A stretch of 64,000 nt of DNA from Kitasatospora setae KM-6054 (lineage in GTDB: Bacteria; Actinomycetota; Actinomycetes; Streptomycetales; Streptomycetaceae). Positions within the stretch are counted from its first letter, which is position 1. Each line of letters begins with the position of its first letter. Of this stretch, positions 9,044-16,687 are shown piece by piece. The notes beneath the pieces were generated by a model. It was not told where the DNA came from, ran no database searches, and was given only the letters and a program-made list of their open reading frames with translations. The stretch is taken from positions 1,984,001 to 2,048,000 of the forward strand of contig NC_016109.1 in assembly GCF_000269985.1 (NCBI RefSeq), in the 5' to 3' direction. The translations under genes and the position numbers were made by a program.

Positions 9044-9092
9044 CGGGTAGGGCGTCCTTCCCGGTGGCGGGGGAAATTCCGGACGGGAACGC

Positions 9093-9126
9093 GAAGGGCC
9101 CCGGGGATTCCGCCCCGGGGCCCTTC
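9093..9126 (-). terminator. strong hairpin terminator
   Basis: A perfect 14-bp stem (arms 9093-9106 and 9113-9126) with a 6-base loop lies just after the minus-strand propeller-protein gene and before the promoter region of the hydrazine-type operon. No U-tract is present, as is usual in streptomycetes. Confidence 0.8.
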
Positions 9127-9179
9127 CCGCCGTCCGCCCGTTCCGGCCCGCTCCCTGCGGGCGGCCGGTCCGGTCGGTA

Positions 9180-10589
9180 CTACTTCTTCGTGATCCGCAG
9201 CACGCCGGTCTCGGTGCCCTGGTAGAGGGTGCCGTTGGGCGCGGTGGTGCCGGTCATCTGCAGCGGGTTGTAGAGCAGCCCGATGCCGAAGGCGGTGCCG
9301 CCGACCTTGGCGCCGGTGTTCGGGTCGATCACGGCGTGCGAGTAGGTGGCGAAGGTCTGGGCGCCGACCGAGTCGGTGGGGCCGCTGACGGTGACGGTGT
9401 AGATCAGGTTGTCGCCGAGCGAGAGCCGGGGCAGCGCCGCGGACTTGACGTCGCTCTCCCAGACGGTGGCGCAGCCGGTGCCGGTCGCGTTCAGGTCGAT
9501 CCGGGCCAGGCCGCCCTGGTAGGACGCCGAGGACGGGACGCTGGCGGGCGCGCCCTCGGGCAGCGCCGGGTACGGGTAGCCGTAGGTGTTGGTGACGAAG
9601 ACGCTGCGGCCGGAGGCGATCACCGCGTCCTCGGTGCCGCTGGCGGCCCACTTGGTGAGCACGGGCGTGGCGCAGACCGGGGTCGGCCCGGCGTCGACCT
9701 TGTAGACCAGCAGGTTCTCGTGCGGGGCGGCGTTGTCGGTGATGGTGACGTACTCGGTGCCGTCGCCGGGGCCGAAGAAGCTGGGGGTGGCGCCGGTGCC
9801 CCAGCTGAGCTGGCCGGGCTTGCGGCCGGGGCCGCGGTCGTACGGGGCGCGCCACTGGACGGTGGGCGTGCCGTCGGCGGCCTGGCCGAGCAGGTAGAGG
9901 GCGTGGTCGGTGGCGACGGCGGTGTGGCCGGGGACGGTGGAGATGCTGTTGGCGACGCCCTCGCCGGTGGCCAGGGTGCGGACGGTGCCGGTGGCGGTGT
10001 CGGCGGTGCCGATCACGCCGCCGCCGGTGGCGAACCAGACCTTGCCGTCCCAGCCGGGGCTGAGGCCGACGATGTTGTCGCCGGACGGTATCGCGGCGGC
10101 CAGCGGGGTGCTCTGGTCGATCGTCAACTGCCAGGAGCCGCCGCTGTTGCGGTGGTGGCCGATCCGCAGCAGGTTGTCGTTGCCGTCGACGCCGACCAGC
10201 CGGTCGTCCTGGTCGAGGTAGGCGTAGACGCCGCCGAACAGGGCGCCCTTGGGGAGCTCCAGCGAGGCCAGGTCGTTGCCGTTGGCGGGGTCGAGCAGGT
10301 GCACGGTCGGGGTCTGGCCGAAGATCGTGGTGCACAGCGCGACCGGGTAGCCGTCCCGGCCGACGGTGACGGTGGGGCAGGCCGAGGCGAGCGCGGTGCG
10401 GCTCCAGTTGACGGCGCCGGTGCCGGGCCCGGCGTACGGGGTGGTGTCGCTGGAGGCGGAGTCGCCGTGCATGCCGGCGTTGCCGTTCGGGGCGGTCGCC
10501 GGGTTCTGCGGGGGCAGCGGTCCGAAGGCGGTGGCGGCGAGCGCGGCGGCCAGCGCGAGGGCGGGCAGGAGCAGTCGGGTGCGCGGCAA
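9180..10589 (-). CDS. secreted beta-propeller-like protein
   Basis: The 469-residue protein starts with a basic segment and a hydrophobic signal (LLLPALALAAALAATAF), so it is probably exported. The rest consists of repeated strand-rich modules with quinoprotein/propeller character (for example DGKVWFATGGGVIGTADTA). Enzymatic motifs were not recognised. I choose the TTG at 10589, seven bases after AGGA, because it places the signal peptide at the N-terminus; an ATG at 10823 would add 78 residues that look non-coding and would overlap the leader peptide. The 185 bases between leader peptide and this start would hold an attenuator. It could be a surface or binding protein; function unknown. Confidence 0.7.
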   Translation of the reverse strand: MPRTRLLLPALALAAALAATAFGPLPPQNPATAPNGNAGMHGDSASSDTTPYAGPGTGAVNWSRTALASACPTVTVGRDGYPVALCTTIFGQTPTVHLLDPANGNDLASLELPKGALFGGVYAYLDQDDRLVGVDGNDNLLRIGHHRNSGGSWQLTIDQSTPLAAAIPSGDNIVGLSPGWDGKVWFATGGGVIGTADTATGTVRTLATGEGVANSISTVPGHTAVATDHALYLLGQAADGTPTVQWRAPYDRGPGRKPGQLSWGTGATPSFFGPGDGTEYVTITDNAAPHENLLVYKVDAGPTPVCATPVLTKWAASGTEDAVIASGRSVFVTNTYGYPYPALPEGAPASVPSSASYQGGLARIDLNATGTGCATVWESDVKSAALPRLSLGDNLIYTVTVSGPTDSVGAQTFATYSHAVIDPNTGAKVGGTAFGIGLLYNPLQMTGTTAPNGTLYQGTETGVLRITKK

Positions 10590-10773
10590 GGCGGGGTCCT
10601 GTTCCGGGAGTCGGAGGCCCGCCGCGGTCGGCGGCGGGGCGGGTCCTTTCCGCCGGGAGCGGAAGGAAGGGACGCCGAGCGGCAGCCGGAGAAGTGGGGA
10701 AAGACACCGGGCCGCTCGGCACAGACGCAGGTGAGCGGCCCTCGTCGGGAGAACGGGAGGGCGAGGGGCCGCG

Positions 10774-10848
10774 TCAGCCGACGCGGCGACAACCCGTCGT
10801 CGTGGCACGGCCATGGTCGACATGGCGGCGGCTCACGAGCAGGGTCAT
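10774..10848 (-). CDS. putative regulatory leader peptide (24 aa)
   Basis: A 24-codon frame from ATG 10848 to TGA 10774 encodes MTLLVSRRHVDHGRATTTG followed by CRRVG. It resembles the short streptomycete putative leader peptides with a core SRRHVDLCR and a late cysteine, found upstream of sulfur-related and other genes. It is too short for routine gene calling. A -10-like TAGGGT at 10856-10861 would put the transcription start one base before the ATG, so it may be leaderless. It precedes the secreted propeller-protein gene and may control it by ribosome stalling or attenuation; this is inference. Confidence 0.6.
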   Translation of the reverse strand: MTLLVSRRHVDHGRATTTGCRRVG

Positions 10849-10855
10849 GCCACGT

Positions 10856-10861
10856 ACCCTA
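10856..10861 (-). promoter_or_regulatory. -10 element of the leader-peptide transcript
   Basis: The minus strand reads TAGGGT seven bases before the predicted transcription start at 10849, one base ahead of the leader-peptide ATG. No convincing -35 is seen. Confidence 0.4.
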
Positions 10862-11011
10862 GCGGGCCCGGCCGCTCCCGCGCTGCCCCCTGCCCGCCTT
10901 TCGGACGGCGGCCGATGACGGTACGTCACGTTTTGGACCGCTGACCGCCGAAAAGCACCCGTCGCCGAAAAAACCTGGCCGCCCCGGCCGGGCCGCCCTA
11001 CCCTGCTGCGG

Positions 11012-11368
11012 GTGACCGCGGAGACCCGACTCGACTGGTTCAGCTGCCGCGTCCGGTTCGCGTGCTACGCGAGCGGGGACGGCGTGCTGCTGCACATGCT
11101 CTCGACCTACCTGCTGCGCGCCGCCGACTTCGACGACGCCTGGCGGCGGGCCCTGCTGCGCGCCCGCGCGGAGGAGCGGGTCCAGCCGAACGGGGTGGGC
11201 GGCACCGCCCGGACCGCGCTGGTCCGGGTCGAGTCGGTCGACCGGCTGGCCGAACTGGCCGACGGCACCGAGGTGTCCTGCGTCTGGACGGACGACGTGC
11301 GGCCCTGCCCGTACCCGCTGGACCACGTGTTCCGGCCGGAGCAGTCGCGGCCCGGCCGGTCGCTCTGA
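11012..11368 (+). CDS. small DUF4288-like protein
   Basis: The 118-residue protein (start GTG 11012) contains DWFSCRVRFAC near the start and an acidic mid-section, matching my memory of the DUF4288 family of small actinobacterial and cyanobacterial proteins of unknown function. It stands alone between the leader-peptide operon and a GH13 gene. No membrane segment or signal peptide is visible. The family assignment is tentative. Confidence 0.6.
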   Translation: MTAETRLDWFSCRVRFACYASGDGVLLHMLSTYLLRAADFDDAWRRALLRARAEERVQPNGVGGTARTALVRVESVDRLAELADGTEVSCVWTDDVRPCPYPLDHVFRPEQSRPGRSL

Positions 11369-11628
11369 GCGCCGCGGCCGGGCCCCGGCCTCGGCGGCGG
11401 CCGGCATCGCGTCCGGTTCGTCGTCCGGCGGCCGGTAGGACAGCCCGGCCACCAGCCGCGTCCCCTCGACCGCCGCCGGCTCCCCGCGCGCCAAGCGCCT
11501 CGAACCGGCGATGATGCCACCCCCCGTACGCCCCCGTGCACCCGGGCGGTCGGTTCCGCCGGGCCGGGACGGGGCATGGCTTGGGGGACACCGGTGTGCG
11601 GGACGGGCAGGGCAGGGCGAGAGGGGCC

Positions 11629-13197
11629 GTGGTGGGTACGGAGTGGGCGAGCGACGCGGTGCTGTACCAGATCTACCCGCAGAGCTTCGCGGACGGGAAC
11701 GGCGACGGGATCGGCGACTTCGCCGGGCTGACCGAGCGGTTGGAGTACCTGCGCTGGCTGGGCGTGGACGCGGTGTGGCTGAACCCGTGCTTCGCCTCCC
11801 CGTTCGGCGACGCGGGCTACGACGTGGCGGACTTCCTGACCACCGCGCCCCGCTACGGCACGCCGGAGGACCTGGCGAAGTTCACCGACGCGGCCCGCCG
11901 CCAGGGCATCCGGGTGCTGCTCGACCTGGTCGCCGGGCACACCTCGGACCGGCACCCGTGGTTCGTCCGCTCCGCCGCCGACCCGGACGACCACCGGTAC
12001 GTGTGGGCGGACCGCCCGGCGCCCGGGTACGTGGCCTCGCCGGGCAGCCGGCCCGGCTGGTACAAGCCGAACTTCTTCGACTTCCAGCCCGCGCTGAACT
12101 TCGGCCACGCCCGCACCGACCCGGCCGAGCCGTGGCGGCAGCCGGTCGACGCCGAGGGCCCGCGGGCCAACCGGGCGGCGCTGCGCGAGATCATGGCGCA
12201 CTGGTTCGGCCTCGGCGTCGCGGGCTTCCGGGTCGACATGGCGTCCTCGCTGGTCAAGGACGACCCCGGCTTCGTCGAGACCGGCCGGCTGTGGCGCGAG
12301 ACCCGGGCCTGGCTGGACGCGCACCACCCCGACCGGGTGATCCTCGCCGAGTGGGGCGACCCGGCCCGCTCGGTGCCGATGGGCTTCCACGGCGACTTCT
12401 TCCTCCAGTTCGGCGGCCCGACCGAGGGCGCGGCGCTGCGCTCGCTGTGGAACAACGGCGCGGGCACCGTGCACGAGGAGTGGCCCGCCGAGCCCTGCTA
12501 CTTCGACGCCGAGGGGCGCGGCTCGATGCGGCCCTTCCTCGCCGAGTGGGAGCGCACCGCCAAGGCCGCCGCCGGCCACGGCTTCGCCGCCCTGCCGACC
12601 ACCAACCACGACTTCTCCCGGCTGGCCTGCGGCCCGCGCACCCGCGAGCAACTGGCCGCCGCGTTCACCTTCCAGCTGACCTGGCCGACCGTCCCGGCGA
12701 TCTACTACGGCGACGAGATCGGCATGCGCTTCGTCCCCGGCCTGCCCGACACCGAGGGCAGCGTGCTCGGCCCGCACTACAACCGGGCCGGCTCCCGCAC
12801 CCCGATGCAGTGGGACGCGACCGCGGACGCCGGCTTCTCCACCGCCCCGGCCGCCGACTTCTACCTGCCGCTCGACCCCGACCCCGACCGTCCGGACGTC
12901 GCCTCGCAGCGCGCCGACGAGTCCTCGCTGCTGCACCACGTACGGCAGTTGATCGCGCTGCGCCGCGCGCACCCCGGCCTGGGCCCGCACGCGCCGGTCG
13001 AACTCCTGCACACCGGCTACCCGTTGGCCTACCTGCGGGGCGAGCGCTACCTGGTGGTCGTCAACCCGCGGCGCACCCCCGCCTCGCTGCCGGTCGAACG
13101 CGACCTGCCGGGGCGGCTGTTGCACGGGCGGGGCGTGACGCTGACGCACTCGGTGCTGCGCGCGGAGGGGTTCTCGGCGGCGGTGTTCGTCCGCTAG
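11629..13197 (+). CDS. alpha-amylase family (GH13) glycoside hydrolase
   Basis: The 522-residue protein begins with YQIYPQSFADGNGDGIGDF, typical of GH13 alpha-glucosidases and trehalose-synthase relatives. The nucleophile is in GFRVDMASSL, the acid/base in ILAEWGD, and the third acidic residue in TTNHDFSRL. A short all-beta domain C ends the chain. It should cleave or transfer alpha-glucosyl bonds in the cytoplasm, as no signal peptide is seen. The GTG at 11629, after GAGAGGGG, is the likely start; an upstream ATG at 11536 adds a low-complexity extension. It is flanked by unrelated genes. Exact substrate (maltose, oligosaccharide or trehalose) is not deducible. Confidence 0.85.
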   Translation: MVGTEWASDAVLYQIYPQSFADGNGDGIGDFAGLTERLEYLRWLGVDAVWLNPCFASPFGDAGYDVADFLTTAPRYGTPEDLAKFTDAARRQGIRVLLDLVAGHTSDRHPWFVRSAADPDDHRYVWADRPAPGYVASPGSRPGWYKPNFFDFQPALNFGHARTDPAEPWRQPVDAEGPRANRAALREIMAHWFGLGVAGFRVDMASSLVKDDPGFVETGRLWRETRAWLDAHHPDRVILAEWGDPARSVPMGFHGDFFLQFGGPTEGAALRSLWNNGAGTVHEEWPAEPCYFDAEGRGSMRPFLAEWERTAKAAAGHGFAALPTTNHDFSRLACGPRTREQLAAAFTFQLTWPTVPAIYYGDEIGMRFVPGLPDTEGSVLGPHYNRAGSRTPMQWDATADAGFSTAPAADFYLPLDPDPDRPDVASQRADESSLLHHVRQLIALRRAHPGLGPHAPVELLHTGYPLAYLRGERYLVVVNPRRTPASLPVERDLPGRLLHGRGVTLTHSVLRAEGFSAAVFVR

Positions 13198-13217
13198 TCC
13201 CTTCGTTCCAGGAGCGC

Positions 13218-14189
13218 TCATCCGCCTTCGGCGCAGAGCAGTTCGGCGGCGGGCGTGCGCAGGTAGAGCACGCTGCGGCCGGTGCGGTGGCGGGCGGCCA
13301 GGCCGGCGTCGTGCAGGGCGGCGAGGTGGTGCGAGACGGTGGGCGCGGACAGGCCGGTGCGGGCGGCGAGTTCGGTGGTGGTGGCGGGGGCGGCCAGTTC
13401 GGCGAGCAGCCGGGCGCGGGCCCGGCCGAGCACCCGGGCCAGGCCGGCGGGGGCGGGCGGGGCGGCCTCCCAGAGGGTGGCGACGCCGCGCGGCGGGTAG
13501 ACCAGGCCGGGCTGCCAGGGCGGGTTGAGCTGGGAGAACACGCCGGGCCAGGCGAACACGGTGGGCACCAGGACGAGCCCGCGGGCGCCGTCCAGCCGCC
13601 GGTGCGCCTCGACGTGCCGGTGGCCGATCCGCAGCAGGTCGTGCTCCCAGCCGACCGACGGGTGCAGGTCGGTGAAGAGTCCGGCCGGCCCGTCGGCGGC
13701 CGACTGCCGGGCCCGGCGGAGGATCTCGCCCTCGGCGAGCCGCTCGATCCGCCCCCAGTGCGGGGCGATCGCGGCCTGCCAGTAGGCCCGCGCCTCGGCC
13801 GCCAGCCGCCGCGTCCCGGCGGCCGGGTCGGCGTGCAACTCGGCGACCAGCGGCGGGAGTCCGCTGCCGATCCGGTCCAGGTCGCGGCGGACGGCGGCCG
13901 GGTCGAGCGCGGTCAGTTCGGCCAGCTGTTCGTCCAGGGTGGGGCTGCCGACGGCCGGCACCGGGGTGAGGAAGTCCGGCACGTAGAGCGTCGGCAGCCG
14001 CACCAGCTGGGAGAGCAACCGCCATTCCACGCCCGCGAGTTCGCGGCGGGCCCGGCGGGCCCAGGGCAGGTGGACGGCGCTCCGGCCCGGGTCCTTCAGC
14101 ACCTCGACGCTGGTGGTGAGTTCGCACAGCGGCGAGCGGGCGAACCTGGTGCGGGCCAGGTCCTGCGCGGAGAACTCCCAGGTCAGCAC
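13218..14189 (-). CDS. ArsR-family transcriptional regulator (long form)
   Basis: The 323-residue protein has an N-terminal ligand or dimer domain of about 230 residues and a C-terminal winged helix (ELAARTGLSAPTVSHHLAALHDAGLAARHRTGRSVLYL), the layout of DUF5937-type ArsR regulators. The GTG at 14189 follows GGGGAGAT. It is divergent from an MFS transporter with a perfect palindrome between the two starts, so it most likely represses the transporter and itself. No metal-binding cysteines of classical ArsR are visible, so a metabolite or drug ligand is more likely. Confidence 0.85.
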   Translation of the reverse strand: MLTWEFSAQDLARTRFARSPLCELTTSVEVLKDPGRSAVHLPWARRARRELAGVEWRLLSQLVRLPTLYVPDFLTPVPAVGSPTLDEQLAELTALDPAAVRRDLDRIGSGLPPLVAELHADPAAGTRRLAAEARAYWQAAIAPHWGRIERLAEGEILRRARQSAADGPAGLFTDLHPSVGWEHDLLRIGHRHVEAHRRLDGARGLVLVPTVFAWPGVFSQLNPPWQPGLVYPPRGVATLWEAAPPAPAGLARVLGRARARLLAELAAPATTTELAARTGLSAPTVSHHLAALHDAGLAARHRTGRSVLYLRTPAAELLCAEGG

Positions 14190-14216
14190 GGATCTCCCCG
14201 GCGGTCGGAGCGGCAA

Positions 14217-14238
14217 GGATTCGACCGGTGTCGAATCC
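14217..14238. promoter_or_regulatory. palindromic operator between ArsR regulator and MFS gene
   Basis: Perfect 8-bp arms GGATTCGA (14217-14224) and TCGAATCC (14231-14238) surround a 6-bp centre. The site lies 28 bases upstream of the regulator GTG and 37 bases upstream of the transporter ATG. This is the expected place for the operator of the divergent regulator. Confidence 0.7.
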
Positions 14239-14274
14239 GTGGGCACCGGCGATCATCGCAGGCAGCCTCGTGCC

Positions 14275-15579
14275 ATGACCACCGCCACCCCCGTCCCGCT
14301 CCGGGACCGCCTCGGACTGCCCGCCTCCGCCGGCCGCCACCGCCCGCTGATCGGCGCGCACCTGATCGACAGCCTGGGCACCGGCCTGGTGCTCGCCTTC
14401 ACCCTGGTGTTCTTCGCCCGCGGCACCGCGCTGCCGCTGACCACCGTCGGTGCGGCGGTCTCCGCCGCCCGGCTGCTGGCGCTGCCGGTCGCGCCCGCCG
14501 TCGGCCCGCTGATCGACCGGTACGGCGCCCGGGCGGTCGCCGGCTGGGCCAACGCGCTCTCGGCGCTGGCGTACGCGGGTTTCCTGTTCGCCGGCCGCGC
14601 CTGGTCGGTCGTGCTGGTCTGCCTGCTCGCCCAGGCCGGCCAGGCCGCGTACTGGACCGCCAGCACCGGGCTGGTGGTGCTGGCCTCCCCGCCCGGCGAG
14701 CGGACCCGCTGGTTCGCGCTGGTGCAGACCCTGCGCAACGCCGGGCTCGGCCTGGGCGGCGCGGCCGGCGCGCTGCTGGTCGGCGACGGCGGGACGGGCG
14801 GGCTGCGGGTGCTGGTGGCGCTGAACGCGGCGTCGTACCTGGCGGCGGCGGTGCTGCTGGCCCGCTGGCGGCCCGTCCCGGCGGCGGCAGCGGCGGCAGC
14901 GGCGGCGGCCGAGCCGCCCGCCGCGCGGGAGGCGGGCGCGGCCGACGGCTACCGGGCGGTGCTGGCGGACCGGCGCTACCTGCTGATGGTGCTGGTGAAC
15001 CTGTCCTTCGTGCTGGCATCGATGGTGCTGAGCGTGCTGCTGGCCGTGCACGTGACGGCCGCGCTGCACCTGGACGCCGCGCTGGCCGGCGCGCTGCTGG
15101 TGCTGAACGGCGTGCAGGTGGTGCTGACCCAGGGCCCGGTCTCCCGACTGCTGGAGGGCCGCCGTCCGACCCGGACGGCGGCGGCCGGGGCCGGGCTGAA
15201 CGCGCTGGCGTTCGGGCTGTTCGCGGTGCTGCCGGCCGGCGGTCCGGACTGGCTGCTGCTGCCCGGGCTGGTCGTCGCGATGCTGGTGTACAACCTGGCG
15301 GAGACCGTCGCGACGCCCGGCCGCGAGGAGTTGAGCGTGGCGCTGGCCCATCCGGCCCGGCGCGGCCGGTACCTGGCGGTCAACCAGCTCTCCTGGAACC
15401 TCGGCCAGGCGTTCGCCCCCGGCCTGCTCACCCTGCTGTTCGCGCACGGCCCGGCCTGGCCCTGGCTGCTCCTGCTCACCACCTCGCTGGCCGCCGTCCC
15501 CGGGCTGCTCCGGCTCGAACGCCCGTCCGCGGCCGTTCCCGACATTCCGTCGGAAACCGGCCCGCTCGCACGGCGCTAA
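14275..15579 (+). CDS. MFS transporter
   Basis: The 434-residue protein has about 12 membrane segments and the MFS loop GPLIDRYGARAVAGWANAL. A run of 9 to 10 alanines near residue 205 forms the central cytoplasmic loop. The ATG at 14275 lies next to the operator of the divergent ArsR regulator, which suggests drug- or metabolite-induced efflux. The substrate is unknown. Confidence 0.85.
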   Translation: MTTATPVPLRDRLGLPASAGRHRPLIGAHLIDSLGTGLVLAFTLVFFARGTALPLTTVGAAVSAARLLALPVAPAVGPLIDRYGARAVAGWANALSALAYAGFLFAGRAWSVVLVCLLAQAGQAAYWTASTGLVVLASPPGERTRWFALVQTLRNAGLGLGGAAGALLVGDGGTGGLRVLVALNAASYLAAAVLLARWRPVPAAAAAAAAAAEPPAAREAGAADGYRAVLADRRYLLMVLVNLSFVLASMVLSVLLAVHVTAALHLDAALAGALLVLNGVQVVLTQGPVSRLLEGRRPTRTAAAGAGLNALAFGLFAVLPAGGPDWLLLPGLVVAMLVYNLAETVATPGREELSVALAHPARRGRYLAVNQLSWNLGQAFAPGLLTLLFAHGPAWPWLLLLTTSLAAVPGLLRLERPSAAVPDIPSETGPLARR

Positions 15580-15617
15580 CATTCCGTCAGAGTGAGTCGC
15601 CCGAACGGGAGTTGACC

Positions 15618-16532
15618 GTGATCGAACTGGTGGTCGGGTCGCGTGCCAGCCAACTGGCGCGCGCCCAGGTGAAGGAGTTCCTGGCCCCGCTGCGCGCCCG
15701 CTTCCCGGAGGTCGCCTTCCGGCACCGGGTGATCCTGGAGGACGGCGACCTCGACCGGAAGTCCGACCTGCGCGCGGTCTCCGAGCGCGGCGGCGGCTCC
15801 GCGTTCGCCGGGCGGCAGGCCGCCGCGCTGCTCGACCGCGAGGTCGACGTCGTCGTCCACTCGCTGAAGGACCTGCCCACCGCCGACCCCGACGGCCTGC
15901 TGCTGCTCCCCTCCCCGCCGCGCGCCGACGTCCGCGACGCGCTCTGCGGCGCACCTCTCGCCGGACTGCCCACCGGCGCCCGGGTCGGCACCTCGGCCGC
16001 CCGCCGGATCGCCCAACTCCTGTACGTCCGGCCCGACCTGGCCCCCGAGCGGATCCGCGGCAACGTGCCCACCCGGCTGACCCGGCTGCGCACCCTGGAC
16101 GCGGTGGTCCTCGCCGCGGCCGGCCTGCACCGGCTCGGCCGGGACGGCGAGATCGCCGAACTGCTGCCGCTGGCGCAGTTCCCGCCCAGCCCCGGCCAGG
16201 GCGCGCTCGGCATCCAGGTCCGCGCCGACGACGCCATGGCCCGCGAACTGCTGGCCGGCACCGGCGACCCGGTCACCGACGCCGAGGTGCGCGCCGAACG
16301 CGCGATGCTCGCCGAACTGCACGGCGGCTGCTCGGTCCCGGTCGGCGCCCACGCCACCACCGCCGACGGCATCCTCACCCTGCACGGCCAGGTCACCACC
16401 CCGCGCGGCACCCGGCAGATCGAGGCCCGCCTCTCCGGCACCTCCGCCGCCCCCGAGAAGCTCGGCCGCGCCGTCGCCGGACTCCTCCTCGACCAGGACG
16501 CCGAGTGCCTGCTGCGCGGCCAGGCACACTGA
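15618..16532 (+). CDS. hemC: hydroxymethylbilane synthase (porphobilinogen deaminase) paralogue
   Basis: The 304-residue protein shows the HemC landmarks: VGSRASQLARAQV at the start, HSLKDLPT near residue 82, GTSAARR, RGNVPTRL, QGALGIQ and the dipyrromethane-cofactor cysteine in GGCSVPVGAH. It would condense four porphobilinogens to hydroxymethylbilane. The usual glycine/lysine loop before the HSLKDLP motif (GKGLF) is replaced by GGGSAFAGRQ, and the chain is slightly short. The other hem genes are not nearby, so this looks like a divergent second copy rather than the main biosynthetic gene. GTG 15618 follows GGGAG. Confidence 0.85.
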   Translation: MIELVVGSRASQLARAQVKEFLAPLRARFPEVAFRHRVILEDGDLDRKSDLRAVSERGGGSAFAGRQAAALLDREVDVVVHSLKDLPTADPDGLLLLPSPPRADVRDALCGAPLAGLPTGARVGTSAARRIAQLLYVRPDLAPERIRGNVPTRLTRLRTLDAVVLAAAGLHRLGRDGEIAELLPLAQFPPSPGQGALGIQVRADDAMARELLAGTGDPVTDAEVRAERAMLAELHGGCSVPVGAHATTADGILTLHGQVTTPRGTRQIEARLSGTSAAPEKLGRAVAGLLLDQDAECLLRGQAH

Positions 16533-16569
16533 CCGGCCCGGAACACCGCCGGGCCACCGCCCCCGACGG

Positions 16570-16612
16570 CCCGGCGGCCCCGCACCTCCCTCGGGAGGGC
16601 GGGGCCGCCGGG
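16570..16612. terminator. bidirectional hairpin terminator
   Basis: A perfect 14-bp GC stem (16570-16583 with 16599-16612) lies between the convergent hemC-like and PIG-L genes. It is followed by a low-complexity GGGTCAGG-type run to about 16690. Confidence 0.75.
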
Positions 16613-16687
16613 TGGGCCCGGGTCAGGGCCGGGGTCAGGGCCAGGGCCAGGGTCGGGGTCGGAATCGGACCCGGGTCAGGGTCGGGA

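Noticed and set aside
10859..11494. Minus-strand frame of 211 codons across the DUF4288-like gene
   Set aside because: It is antisense to a better-supported gene, low in complexity and without a ribosome site. The region 11369-11628 holds no gene I can support.
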